41,689 nt of DNA. Origin: an uncultured Acidimicrobiales bacterium (GTDB lineage Bacteria > Actinomycetota > Acidimicrobiia > Acidimicrobiales > SZUA-35). Shown here piece after piece: positions 18,960 to 27,916 of the stretch (its first letter is position 1; each line of letters opens with the position of its first letter). A model generated the notes under the pieces. It was given only the letters and a program-made list of their open reading frames with translations, did no database searches and was not told the DNA's origin. The stretch covers positions 1-41,689 of the forward strand of contig CALHCB010000008.1 in the NCBI GenBank assembly GCA_937930695.1, written 5' to 3'. Both the position numbers and the translations under genes were made by a program.

Positions 18960-19304
18960 GTGTCTGTTCGCACCGATTCCGTCAACGAAGGCGCCGAGCC
19001 AGAGTCGAGTCGCCTGAGCCGTGAGGATGTGGCCCATGTCGCATCGCTCGCCCTGCTCGAGCTGACCGATGCCGAGCTCGACGAGTTCACTGGTCAGCTC
19101 GACGCCGTGCTTGAGCACGCCAAAGACATCGATGCACTCGATGTCGGCGATGTTGAGCCGACGTATCACCCGTATCCAGTAACGAACGTGTTTCGCGACG
19201 ACGTGGTGGAGCAGCTCGACGTCCACGACGCTGCGCTCGCCATGGCCCCCGAAGCCGAAGATGGTCAGTTCCGAGTGCCGCCAGCACTGGGGGAGGAGCC
19301 ATGA
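18960..19304 (+). CDS. gatC: Glutamyl/aspartyl-tRNA amidotransferase subunit C
   Basis: A 114-residue small subunit of the GatCAB transamidase, which converts Glu-tRNA-Gln and/or Asp-tRNA-Asn to the amidated forms. The core motif LSREDVAHVASLALLELTDAELDEF (in residues 19-43) and the later VEPTYHPYPVTNVFRDD belt that wraps GatA are clear. An extra ~18 polar residues precede the core. Its stop overlaps the gatA start (ATGA), so subunits are cotranslated. It appears to be the first gene of the operon gatC-gatA-gatB-acetyltransferase. Confidence 0.95.
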   Translation: MSVRTDSVNEGAEPESSRLSREDVAHVASLALLELTDAELDEFTGQLDAVLEHAKDIDALDVGDVEPTYHPYPVTNVFRDDVVEQLDVHDAALAMAPEAEDGQFRVPPALGEEP

Positions 19305-20746
19305 GCACTGCCATCGAAATCGCCGCCGCAGTGAGCGCTGGGGAACAGACAGCGAGCTCTGTCCTCGAGTCGTACCTGAGCCGCATCGACGATCGAGAAG
19401 CTGAGATCCACGCCTTCAATGCGGTGACCGCTGAAGAAGCGCGGGCGACCGCAGCGGCGATTGATGCGAGCGTGGCTGCGGGTGAGACCGTCGGTCCGTT
19501 GGCTGGCGTTCCTGTCGCGCTGAAGGACAACATGTGCACCACCGGGATCGCGACCACTTGTTCGTCGCGAATGCTCGAAGACTGGAAGCCGCCCTATGAC
19601 GCCACCGTGGTGGAACGGCTGCGCGAAGCAGGCGCCATCATGGTCGGTAAGACCAACCTCGATGAGTTCGCGATGGGCTCATCGACCGAGAACTCGGCGT
19701 TCGGGGTCACACACAACCCGCTCGATGTCACGCGAGTGCCGGGTGGTTCTTCGGGCGGTTCGGCAGCAGCAGTTGCTGCGGGATTCGCTCCTCTCTCGCT
19801 CGGATCAGACACCGGTGGTTCGATCCGTCAGCCGGCGGCACTGTGTGGTGTCGTCGGGATGAAGCCGTCCTACGGGGCAGTGAGCCGCTATGGCCTGATC
19901 GCCTTTGCCAGTTCGTTGGATCAAATTGGGCCCTTCTCTGCCACTGTTGCCGATTCTGCGTTGCTCTACAGCGTGATCGCCGGCCACGACGCGCGGGATT
20001 CGACCTCAATCCCGCTCCCTGTTCCCGACGTTCAAGCCACGCTCGACGATGGTGTCGAAGGGCTTCGAGTAGGCATCATTTCGGAGTTGATGGGGGAGGG
20101 GCCACTCGAGGGGTTCGAACCCGAGGTTCTTGCTCGTGTTCGAGATGCAGCCAACGCTTTGGCTGCGGCGGGCGCCACGGTCGCTGAGGTCTCGGTGCCG
20201 TCGACGATCTATGGCCTTTCGGCCTACTACCAAATCGCTCCCGCCGAAGCGTCGTCGAACCTTGCACGGTACGACGGGGTTCGTTATGGGCATCGCGAGC
20301 CTGGCGGCGTCAACACCGCGGCCATGATGAAGGCCTCGCGGACAGCGGGATTCGGTCCGGAAGTCAAACGACGGATCATGCTCGGGACGTACGCCCTCTC
20401 GGCCGGCTACTACGACGCCTTCTACGGCAAGGCCCAGCGGGTGAGGACTCTCATCATCAACGATTTGGCCAAGGCGTATGCCGACTTCGACGTGCTGCTC
20501 TCACCGACGTCGCCTTGCGTCGCCTTCCCCATCGGCGCAAAGAGTGACCCGCTGACCATGTATCTGAACGACACGTGCACCATTCCGTCGAACCTCGCGG
20601 GCCACCCGGCGATCTCGGTCCCATTCGGGACCGGTGCGGATGATCTTCCGGTCGGTGTCCAGGTACTGGCCCCGATGTTGGGTGAGGCCAAGATGTACAC
20701 GGTTGCTCGAGCGATTGAGCTTGCAGCATCGGGAGGACAGTCATGA
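19301..20746 (+). CDS. gatA: Glutamyl/aspartyl-tRNA amidotransferase subunit A
   Basis: A 481-residue amidase-signature enzyme that releases ammonia from glutamine for tRNA-dependent amidation. The Ser-cisSer-Lys triad is visible: Lys75 in GVPVALKDN, Ser150 in PGGSSGGSAAAVAAG and Ser174 in SDTGGSIRQPAA. ALCGVVGMKPSYGAVSRYG is the typical following block, and the YYDAFYGKAQRVRTLI segment is the GatA-specific region. Length is normal. It overlaps both gatC and gatB starts by four bases. Confidence 0.97.
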   Translation: MSTAIEIAAAVSAGEQTASSVLESYLSRIDDREAEIHAFNAVTAEEARATAAAIDASVAAGETVGPLAGVPVALKDNMCTTGIATTCSSRMLEDWKPPYDATVVERLREAGAIMVGKTNLDEFAMGSSTENSAFGVTHNPLDVTRVPGGSSGGSAAAVAAGFAPLSLGSDTGGSIRQPAALCGVVGMKPSYGAVSRYGLIAFASSLDQIGPFSATVADSALLYSVIAGHDARDSTSIPLPVPDVQATLDDGVEGLRVGIISELMGEGPLEGFEPEVLARVRDAANALAAAGATVAEVSVPSTIYGLSAYYQIAPAEASSNLARYDGVRYGHREPGGVNTAAMMKASRTAGFGPEVKRRIMLGTYALSAGYYDAFYGKAQRVRTLIINDLAKAYADFDVLLSPTSPCVAFPIGAKSDPLTMYLNDTCTIPSNLAGHPAISVPFGTGADDLPVGVQVLAPMLGEAKMYTVARAIELAASGGQS

Positions 20747-22236
20747 CCGACATCGAACAGCCAGTCTCCTCAACGATGCTCTCCGCGTGGGAAGTCGACT
20801 CGAAGGTCGAACGCGAGACGAGCCATCTCCCGGCCGAATGGGAGATGGTGATTGGTCTCGAGGTCCACGCTGAACTTGCGACCGAGACCAAGATGTTCTC
20901 TCCCGCGCGGAATCACTTTGGTTCTGAGCCCAACACCAACGTGCATCCCGTCTGCCTTGGGCTTCCCGGAACCCTGCCGGTCGTCAACGGCAAGGCAGTC
21001 GAACTCTCGATTCGGCTCGGGCTGGCGTTGAACTGCCACGTGCAGCGCTGCGTGTTCGCCAGGAAGAACTACTTCTATCCGGACATGCCGAAGGACTACC
21101 AGATCAGTCAATACGACCGACCGCTGAACATCAACGGTTGGCTCGAGTTGGCATCTGGCCACACCATTGGGATCGAGCGGGCGCATATGGAAGAAGACAC
21201 CGGCAAATCGACGCACGTCGGCGAGTCCGGTCGAATCCATGATGCTGGCTATTCGCTTGTCGATTACAACCGAGCCGGTGTGCCTTTGATCGAGATTGTC
21301 TCGCATCCCGACATTCGGGGTCCCGAAGAGGCCAAGGAATACGTTGCTGAGCTGCAGCGCATTCTGATTGCTGTCGGGGCGAGCGATGGCAAGTTCGAAG
21401 AAGGCTCACTTCGTGTCGATGCCAACGTTTCGGTACGACCCGCAGGCTCTGATGAGTTGCGCACCCGTTGTGAGGTCAAGAACGTGAACTCGCTGCGTTC
21501 CCTCGGTCGAGCAATCCAATACGAGACTCAACGCCACGTCGACCTGTACCTCGCTGGTGACCGCCCGGTGCAAGAGACTCGCCATTGGGATGAAGAAGGC
21601 GGTCGAACACGGGCGGGACGAAGCAAAGAACAAGCTGAGGACTACCGGTACTTTCCCGATCCCGACCTCGTCCCGGTTGACCCGTCACCAGAGTGGATTG
21701 AAGAGATCCGCCAGTCGTTGCCGGTACTTCCTCGAGAGCGTCGACAACGGCTCGTCGACGCTGGCGGCACCGCGCAAGCAGCCGCACTGGCGGTCGAACG
21801 AGACCTTGACCAACTGGCCTTCGATGCGATGTCTCAGGGAGCTGACCCTGAGCGGACCTTGAAGCATGTAGCGAACAACTTGGCGGTCGACGGTGCACAG
21901 ACGCTGGACCCGTCGAATTTTGCCGAGTTGGTGAAGCTCGAGACCGGTGGTGGTTTGACGGCGACCCAGGCGAAGCAAGTTCTGGCCGAGATGGTCGAGA
22001 CAGGGAACGCTCCCGGTGATATCGCCGCCCAGCGAGGGTTCGAGGCGATGGAGAGTTCTGAACTCGAGGGACTCCTTGATGGAATCATCGCCGCGAGCCC
22101 CGATGAGTGGTCGCGGTTCTGCGAGGGTGAGGCCAAGCTCCAAGGGTTCTTCACCGGCCAGATCATGAAGGCGACCAAGGGCCAGGCGGATGGCAAGGAA
22201 ATCGCCAAGTTGCTGGCTCAGAAGTCGGCGGGCTGA
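20743..22236 (+). CDS. gatB: Glutamyl/aspartyl-tRNA amidotransferase subunit B
   Basis: A 497-residue kinase-like subunit that activates the tRNA-bound Glu or Asp with ATP. Hallmarks: WEMVIGLEVHAEL, NTNVHPVCLGLPGTLPV, FARKNYFYPDMPKDYQISQYD, HMEEDTGKSTH, DYNRAGVPLIEIVS, SLRVDANVSVRP and RSKEQAEDYRYFPDPDL. The GatB/YqeY tail domain follows (about residues 350-497) for tRNA-elbow recognition. The N-terminus has about 33 residues before the usual first motif; this longer start is preferred because ATGA overlaps gatA's stop. Confidence 0.97.
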   Translation: MTDIEQPVSSTMLSAWEVDSKVERETSHLPAEWEMVIGLEVHAELATETKMFSPARNHFGSEPNTNVHPVCLGLPGTLPVVNGKAVELSIRLGLALNCHVQRCVFARKNYFYPDMPKDYQISQYDRPLNINGWLELASGHTIGIERAHMEEDTGKSTHVGESGRIHDAGYSLVDYNRAGVPLIEIVSHPDIRGPEEAKEYVAELQRILIAVGASDGKFEEGSLRVDANVSVRPAGSDELRTRCEVKNVNSLRSLGRAIQYETQRHVDLYLAGDRPVQETRHWDEEGGRTRAGRSKEQAEDYRYFPDPDLVPVDPSPEWIEEIRQSLPVLPRERRQRLVDAGGTAQAAALAVERDLDQLAFDAMSQGADPERTLKHVANNLAVDGAQTLDPSNFAELVKLETGGGLTATQAKQVLAEMVETGNAPGDIAAQRGFEAMESSELEGLLDGIIAASPDEWSRFCEGEAKLQGFFTGQIMKATKGQADGKEIAKLLAQKSAG

Positions 22237-22242
22237 AGCTCC

Positions 22243-23481
22243 ATGCCGGTCACGGTCCGATCCACTGAGAACGATGCCGAATGGCTCGAGCAGTGGCTTG
22301 TTGTCGCCGCGGCATTTGGTGAACCGCCCGAGGCCCCGAAACCCGCTGATCAAGAGCGGATGCTGCGCTACATCGACTCGCAGTATTCACTCGTCGCTGT
22401 CGAAGACAACTCGATCATTGGCGGCACGGTCGGTGTGAGCTTTGATCTCGTTCTCCCTGGTGGAGCTCGAGTTCCGGCCAACGGCGTCGCTGGTGTCGGT
22501 GTTGCCCCGCATCGCACCGGTCGGGGAGCGATGAGAGGCATGCTCGAAGAGACGCTTCGTCGTGCCTCCACAGCGGGAGCGGCGGCCTCGCTGCTCATGG
22601 CTTCGGAATCGCCGCTGTACGGACGATTCGGTTACGGCTGCGCTTTCTCCATGGGGATGCACAAGCTCAACGTGGACCGAGCGGTGCTGGCCCGACCAGT
22701 TGATGACCCTGGAAGCATCGACTTGCTGATCGACCGAGAAGAAGCCAGACCGATCATGGTCGCCGCCTACAACTCGATTATTGACTCGTTGCCCGGTCAG
22801 CTGAGCAGGAATGACGTGTGGTGGGAGACGGTCCTCAGCGATGAGGACGGTTGGGTCGGCCCGGCCAAGCCATTTGTGGCCGTGCATCGCAACACCAGCG
22901 GAACGATCGACGGATATGCGCTCTACACGATCAGAGCGTGGGAAGGCGATTTCGCCTTGTCCCACAACACGCTCGTGCTCAACGAGCTGGTGACAGTTGA
23001 TGCCGAGGTCGAGCTGGCACTGTGGAGTTACCTGCTCAACGTTCCTCTGGTTCGTCACATCGAGTGGAGGCTGGCGCCTGTCGAGCCTCGGCTCCGACAT
23101 TGGCTCACCGACCGTCGACAACTCCAGACAACTGGCGTGATGGACATGATGTGGCTTCGCCCGATCGATGTTCCGCGACTATTCGCCGATCGGTCCTATC
23201 TGGTGGAAGGGTCGGTTCGGTTCTCGGTTGTTGACGAACTCTTCCCGGAGAATCAAGGGCCGTGGGAGCTGACGAGTGCTGGAGGCACCGGAGTGCTCAA
23301 GCCTGTCGAGTCGGCGCCCATCGAGCTGACCGCGGCCCAAGTTGGCATGGTGGTGCTCGGCGGAACCTCTGTGCTCGAACTCGCCGACGCCGGAATGATC
23401 AAGGGCGACCAGGCAGATTTGATTTCACTTGATGGGCTTCTCCGAACCTCCGTCTTGCCCTTCGCCGTGTCCAAATTCTGA
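22243..23481 (+). CDS. Eis-like GNAT N-acetyltransferase
   Basis: A 412-residue, three-part acetyltransferase of the Eis family. The acetyl-CoA loop is VAGVGVAPHRTGRGAM (residues 82-97). Tyr126 in SESPLYGRFGYG corresponds in position to the catalytic Tyr of mycobacterial Eis, and the chain ends in a free-carboxylate Phe (KF), the other family catalytic feature. The central GNAT-like repeat and the C-terminal SCP2-like domain fill the rest. Eis enzymes acetylate amines at several positions, including aminoglycosides or protein lysines, but the natural substrate here is unknown. It starts six bases after gatB, so it is probably in the gat operon. Confidence 0.85.
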   Translation: MPVTVRSTENDAEWLEQWLVVAAAFGEPPEAPKPADQERMLRYIDSQYSLVAVEDNSIIGGTVGVSFDLVLPGGARVPANGVAGVGVAPHRTGRGAMRGMLEETLRRASTAGAAASLLMASESPLYGRFGYGCAFSMGMHKLNVDRAVLARPVDDPGSIDLLIDREEARPIMVAAYNSIIDSLPGQLSRNDVWWETVLSDEDGWVGPAKPFVAVHRNTSGTIDGYALYTIRAWEGDFALSHNTLVLNELVTVDAEVELALWSYLLNVPLVRHIEWRLAPVEPRLRHWLTDRRQLQTTGVMDMMWLRPIDVPRLFADRSYLVEGSVRFSVVDELFPENQGPWELTSAGGTGVLKPVESAPIELTAAQVGMVVLGGTSVLELADAGMIKGDQADLISLDGLLRTSVLPFAVSKF

Positions 23482-23676
23482 GTCGAACGTCGGTTTGGGA
23501 TCATCGAGTTCGTGTGACGGTTCGGTGACGTTGAGAATCTGGTAAACCAATCTCCGTCCCGGAACGTCTGTGTTGATGTGGATGTCTCGCTCTTGGCCAA
23601 ACAGCGCCAACCCCGAAACCGACAACGCGGGACGCCTCGGCCGGGTGCAGCTGCCGGGAACGTGGGAGCGGCTCAA

Positions 23677-24180
23677 GTGACACAAGTGAATGATGTTGAG
23701 CTCTCTGTGCTCTACGAAGCGCACTATCGAGGGTTGGTCAAGCTTGCGTCGATGTATGTGGACGATGTCGAGACAGCGGAGGAAGTCACCCAAGACGCGT
23801 TTGTGAAGATGCTGTCTGGTCGCTACCGAATCGAACCGGGGAGGGAAGCCCCGTACTTGCGTTCGGCGGTGTTGAACGGAGCTCGCTCGATGCTGCGCAA
23901 GCGTCGAGTGCGACGGCTCCATGACCCCGAACCTCCCGGCACCGCGCCGTCGGCCGAAGTCGGTGGCATACAGGGTGCGGAGACACAGCGCATGCTCGTC
24001 GCGATGCGATCGCTGCCGGAGAAGCAAGCCGCCGTGCTCATTCTCCGTTACTACCTTGATCTCTCCGAAGCAGAGATCGCCGACACTCTCGGGATCGCTC
24101 GGGGGTCTGTGAAGTCTCATGCCCATCGCGGGCTGGCAAAGCTGAGCAATCTGTTGGAAGAAGAGCGGACGAATGACTGA
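23677..24180 (+). CDS. ECF-type RNA polymerase sigma factor
   Basis: A 167-residue sigma-70 family factor. GTG 23677 is chosen because GGGAG sits eight bases ahead; the frame is open to 23578. Region 2 (about residues 10-75) includes LYEAHYRGLVKLASMYV and AEEVTQDAFVKML, which bind core polymerase and melt the -10. Region 4 (about residues 105-155) includes LPEKQAAVLILRYYLDLSEAEIADTLGIARGSVKSHAHRGL, a helix-turn-helix for -35 recognition. Region 3 is absent, as expected. Its stop overlaps the fused anti-sigma gene by eight bases. The 195-base region ahead (23482-23676) holds no clear gene; a self-target GGAAC-type -35 could not be confirmed there. Confidence 0.9.
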   Translation: MTQVNDVELSVLYEAHYRGLVKLASMYVDDVETAEEVTQDAFVKMLSGRYRIEPGREAPYLRSAVLNGARSMLRKRRVRRLHDPEPPGTAPSAEVGGIQGAETQRMLVAMRSLPEKQAAVLILRYYLDLSEAEIADTLGIARGSVKSHAHRGLAKLSNLLEEERTND

Positions 24181-25861
24181 CGAACAGATGGATCAAGGTC
24201 CTGGCGGACGACCGATCGACGAAGAACTGGCATCGGCGTTGACCGAGCACGCCAGCCGCTTCGAGCCTCAACCCAACTCCTACATGCGGTTGCAGCGTTC
24301 GATAGAGGACACTCAGCAGGCACCACCTCGGCGCCTGCCTGGCCGCTACCTGTCTGCTGCTGCAGTTTTGTTCGTGGCTGTCGGAGCTGCTGCCTACGTG
24401 GCGACCAACGCTGGTGGCCAGGAAATCCAGACGCTTCCGCCTGCGCAGTCCTCGACAACAGAAGTTGCACCGTCGACAACCGAACCTCCGGCGCCATCGG
24501 CGTCATCGAACAACGATGCGACTGCAACAGGAGTTGCACCAACGACCACCGAGGCGTCGGAGACCAACGAGGTCGCCGACTCCTTGATCGCTGGACCTCG
24601 TCGGATGACCAAGCAGCAGGCCGCGGAAGACTTCATGGCCCTCATTCGGTTGCCGTTCGCCCGAATCGAAGTCGATGGTGATCTTGCGACGGTGTTCTCT
24701 TTCGATCCCGATGGAGAGCCAGGGGGTGCCGTGAGTGAACTCTTGCTCGTGGAGACACAGCTGAGCAACGGGCAACCCGGCTTTGCGGTTGCCAGGGCAA
24801 CGTCGGCTGCTGCCGCAATTTCTTCTCCCTTGCCAGGGCAGAAGATCGAGAGCGGCACCGTCATCGTGACCGGCAGTGGCCAAGGTTTTGAGGCCAACGT
24901 TGGCGTGCGCATTTTCTCATCCTTCGATGGGTTGCTCTTCGATTCGAACGGTGCAATTGCGGGGAACTTCGGCGACGTTGCTCCGTTCGAGACCGAGCTC
25001 ACGGTGACAGGTCGCGAATATGGCTGGATCGTGGCTCAGAGCGGAGGGGGCGCCGATGGGGTGACCGAACCGTTCTCCGCCGTGCCGATCGAGTGGGACG
25101 CTGGACTGGACTCCACGACATACACGGTCTCCCACATCCCGCCCGACGACCCCGATGGTGGCCTCAACCTTCGCAATCTCCCCACCGTCGACGAAAGCAC
25201 GGTCCTGGACACTCTCCCCGCTGGGACTACTGGTCTGCGCCGTCGAGGCGACGTGCCCGCTTTCGTCGACGGTCAGGTCTTCTGGGCAGTCAGTACCGCC
25301 GACGGAAAGGATGGCTGGGTCAACCGCCGTTTTCTGGTCCGCGAGGATGAGGTCGCACCAGAGGTACTGGAGTCGATGGCCAGTGGCTTCTTGAACGAGT
25401 TCGCCACCTTCGGCGGGCAGTTCGCCGAATTCCAACCCTGGACGACGTCCAAGCCGGTTGTCATCGGTTGGCCCGTCGACATGATGTCGTTGGATTCGGC
25501 AACGGTTCGCAGCGCTGACTTCTGGTCGCAGGAACAAAACTGGACCGTGCCAGAAGAAGCGTTTTCGACGCCGACCGTGTCTGCGACGTTCGCCGATCTA
25601 TTGGGCTTTCCGCTGTCGAGCGATGAGGCGAACACAATCGGCTACAGCTTCATTTCCGAGGCAGCCTCGATTCCCGTCTCCTCGCCTTATGGCTCGGTGC
25701 AGCCTGCGCTGGAGTCTCAACTCACCGGGTTGGCACGAGTCCATGTCGTTCCCACCTCTGACTTCTTGGGGAACGACTACCCAGCCTTCACGCTCTATGT
25801 CGAGTCTGGGCCGAACGGGCCGGCCATCGTCGGGGTCACGGTCGACTTCTGGATTCCCTGA
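24173..25861 (+). CDS. Membrane-anchored anti-sigma-like sensor with Gmad2 and SH3 domains
   Basis: A 562-residue single-pass protein. Residues 1-45 (ELASALTEHASRFEPQPNSY, RLQRSI) resemble the short cytoplasmic sigma-binding part of actinobacterial anti-sigma factors. One membrane span follows (about residues 60-77). A Ser/Thr/Pro-rich linker (about 85-130) leads to the exported part: a helix-rich segment, a Gmad2-like immunoglobulin fold (about 215-305, starting SSPLPGQKIESGTVIVTG), a bacterial SH3-like domain (about 320-395, LNLRNLPTVDESTVLDTLPAG) and an unknown C-terminal domain. It overlaps the sigma gene by eight bases, so both are cotranslated. The function as anti-sigma is inferred from gene order and the N-terminal pattern. 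Confidence 0.75.
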   Translation: MTDEQMDQGPGGRPIDEELASALTEHASRFEPQPNSYMRLQRSIEDTQQAPPRRLPGRYLSAAAVLFVAVGAAAYVATNAGGQEIQTLPPAQSSTTEVAPSTTEPPAPSASSNNDATATGVAPTTTEASETNEVADSLIAGPRRMTKQQAAEDFMALIRLPFARIEVDGDLATVFSFDPDGEPGGAVSELLLVETQLSNGQPGFAVARATSAAAAISSPLPGQKIESGTVIVTGSGQGFEANVGVRIFSSFDGLLFDSNGAIAGNFGDVAPFETELTVTGREYGWIVAQSGGGADGVTEPFSAVPIEWDAGLDSTTYTVSHIPPDDPDGGLNLRNLPTVDESTVLDTLPAGTTGLRRRGDVPAFVDGQVFWAVSTADGKDGWVNRRFLVREDEVAPEVLESMASGFLNEFATFGGQFAEFQPWTTSKPVVIGWPVDMMSLDSATVRSADFWSQEQNWTVPEEAFSTPTVSATFADLLGFPLSSDEANTIGYSFISEAASIPVSSPYGSVQPALESQLTGLARVHVVPTSDFLGNDYPAFTLYVESGPNGPAIVGVTVDFWIP

Positions 25862-25890
25862 TCGCCCTCGGGTTCAGGCCATCTCGAATC

Positions 25891-25919
25891 GCCGGTCGCT
25901 GCTCTAGAATCAGACCGGC
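25891..25919 (+). promoter_or_regulatory. -10 box flanked by 7-bp inverted repeat
   Basis: GCCGGTC (25891-25897) and GACCGGC (25913-25919) are perfect inverted arms. TAGAAT (25905-25910) lies between them. Transcription would start near 25917, about 43 bases before the lipoprotein ATG, which has GGAG ahead of it. The arms may be an operator, or a weak terminator of the preceding gene. Confidence 0.45.
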
Positions 25920-25959
25920 CGCTTCCCCCAGCTGTTGACTCGCTTGTTTGGAGTCCCTG

Positions 25960-26559
25960 ATGTGGAACGCCTGTCTCTGGCTTGTCGTCGCCGGAACCCT
26001 TTTCGGCCTGGCGGCGTGTTCGTCGCCCGCCATCGAACCGGTACCGATCCTCGGGCTGCGCCACCCCGAGGAGTCACCCGGTTCGTTGAGTGCTTCTTCG
26101 ACTGTCGGCGTGAATTCGAGCGAGGCGTGCGCGATTGTCGAAGCGACGCAACGTCCGCGACTCGACGGACTCAGTCCGATCGTAATCGCGATCCGGCTTG
26201 CGGAATCCCAGCGGAGCCTCGAAGCGCAATGCGGTCCGCCTCTTCCGGAGGATGTGATCTGTCGAGCTCTTTGGATGGCTCTTGCACTGGACCCCGTTGT
26301 CGTGGCGCAGCTCGAGCCGGGACAGGTCGCAGCTGCAAGTGATCTCAGGCGGTGGGCGGTTGAGAAGGCGGTCGCCGTTTCGTCGCCAAGGGAAGCCTCG
26401 GTGTTGGAAGAGTTGGATCGCCTGAATAGTCGACTTGCCGAACTCGATCCGATCGATGCTGCCAATGACCAGGAACGAGCTGACCTGATCATCGAGCGTT
26501 CAGCACCCGACCTGCTTGCAGGGCTCGACGTGATGCAATCGTTGTGCAACGAGCGCTAG
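25960..26559 (+). CDS. Small lipoprotein, unknown
   Basis: A 199-residue protein from ATG 25960, with GGAG at 25950-25953. A lipoprotein signal WLVVAGTLFGLAAC ends in a lipobox with the modified Cys at about residue 18 (LAACSSP). The mature part is mostly helical with five or so conserved-looking pairs of charged residues, including LARHS-free segments such as LEELDRLNSRLAELDPID and several Cys (in CAIVEATQR, AQCGPPL, VICRALWMA, SLCNER). No family recognised. It sits between the sigma/anti-sigma pair and a MATE gene, whose stop codon it shares in CTAG. Confidence 0.7.
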   Translation: MWNACLWLVVAGTLFGLAACSSPAIEPVPILGLRHPEESPGSLSASSTVGVNSSEACAIVEATQRPRLDGLSPIVIAIRLAESQRSLEAQCGPPLPEDVICRALWMALALDPVVVAQLEPGQVAAASDLRRWAVEKAVAVSSPREASVLEELDRLNSRLAELDPIDAANDQERADLIIERSAPDLLAGLDVMQSLCNER

Positions 26560-27860
26560 CCGACGACCAACCAGTCGTCGCGTCTCCATCGGGCCACGAG
26601 CGGTACGGCTCGCGCCAGCATGAAGATCGACATGGCGAACCACAACCAACCAATGCCGGCCCCGGCCATGACGACCGCCGCCGCCAGCACGACGAAAAGG
26701 ATGGCGGCTCCAACCATGCCTGCGGCGAGGAACGACAGATCGCCAGCACCGATGAGGATGCCATCGAGCGCAAAGACGACACCGTTCAGCGGTTGTTGAA
26801 GGGCGAGGTGGATCAGGATGAAGCTCGTGAGCGAGACAACCACAGGGTCGTTGCTGAAGAGTTCGGCGATGGGCTGTCTGAGCAGGAACACGGCAACGGC
26901 CATCACGATGCCGACTCCGATGTCGACTTCGATCATCCGACGGGTCGCAGCGCGGGCCTTGAGCTTGTCGCCGATGCCAAGCCACTTGCCGGTGAGTGCC
27001 TGTCCTGCGATCGCGACGGCGTCAAGAGCCAACGCGAGGGTCGACCAGATGCCAAGCGCAACCTGGTGCGCGGCGACGTCGGTGACGCCCATCCGTGCGG
27101 CCACCGCCGTGGAGAGCGTGAACGAACCTCGCAAGCTCATCGTTCGGATTACCAGGGCGCGGCTCGTGCCGAGAAGCTCGAGCATGGTTGCCCTGTCCGG
27201 CTTTGTTGATACCTGGTGGCTTCTGACCCACCGAACCACCATGGTGGTGGCGGCGACGCCAACGACGAACTGAGCAATCACGGTCGACAAGGCTGATGCC
27301 CCGATGCCATATCCAAGGCCGTTGATGAGGATCAGTTCGATCACGAGGTTCCCGACGGCTCCGACGAAGGCCAGCACGAGTGGAGTCTTGGTGTTCTGTC
27401 TGCCGTGAAACGAGCCGTTGGCTGCCAGCGCGACGAGCAGAAATGGGAGGCCGGGCAAACTGAAGAGCAAATAGCGTTCGGCGGCGACGAGAACGTCACC
27501 GGATCCTCCCAGAAGCTGAAGAAGCGGGCGCCCGGTCACTGCGAGAATCAGCGCTCCGGCGACACCAAGGATCAAAGCGAGCCAGACACCCTGCATCGAC
27601 CGATGCGCAGCGTCTGACTCTCTATTGGAACCGATGAGTCGAGCCACGGGTCCCGTCGTGCCGTAGGCCAGGAAGATTGCCGCTGAATGAAGCGTCAGCA
27701 GAACGGTTGAGGCGAGCGCCAGACCAGCGAGTTCCGTCGTGCCGATATTGCCAACGATCGCGGTGTCTGCGAGGACATAAAGCGGTTCGGCGATCAAGCT
27801 GCCGAGAGCAGGCACCGCCAGTCTGGCGATCTCTCGGTCATAGGGACTGCGCAATTGCAC
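26556..27860 (-). CDS. MATE family efflux transporter (DinF-like)
   Basis: A 434-residue protein with 12 membrane spans, initiated at GTG 27860. The N-terminal segment EIARLAVPALGSLIAEPLYVLADTAIVG has the DinF-type Asp-Thr-Ala-Ile helix, and the second half repeats the fold from about residue 230 with AAHQVALGIWSTLALALDAVAIAGQAL. MATE proteins export drugs or metabolites using a Na+ or H+ gradient; the substrate is unknown. It follows the ABC operon on the same strand (56 bases after the last permease stop) and could be a late member of that transcript. Its stop overlaps the convergent lipoprotein stop. Confidence 0.92.
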   Translation of the reverse strand: MQLRSPYDREIARLAVPALGSLIAEPLYVLADTAIVGNIGTTELAGLALASTVLLTLHSAAIFLAYGTTGPVARLIGSNRESDAAHRSMQGVWLALILGVAGALILAVTGRPLLQLLGGSGDVLVAAERYLLFSLPGLPFLLVALAANGSFHGRQNTKTPLVLAFVGAVGNLVIELILINGLGYGIGASALSTVIAQFVVGVAATTMVVRWVRSHQVSTKPDRATMLELLGTSRALVIRTMSLRGSFTLSTAVAARMGVTDVAAHQVALGIWSTLALALDAVAIAGQALTGKWLGIGDKLKARAATRRMIEVDIGVGIVMAVAVFLLRQPIAELFSNDPVVVSLTSFILIHLALQQPLNGVVFALDGILIGAGDLSFLAAGMVGAAILFVVLAAAVVMAGAGIGWLWFAMSIFMLARAVPLVARWRRDDWLVVG

Positions 27861-27916
27861 CGGGGCAGTCTGCCGTCACTTCTGGTCGACCAATCAGGCA
27901 CACCGGTGCGAGGTGA

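Noticed and set aside
23482-23676. Possible autoregulated ECF promoter ahead of the sigma gene
   Set aside because: GGAAC occurs near 23560, but no -10 partner at the expected spacing was found; not reported as a promoter.
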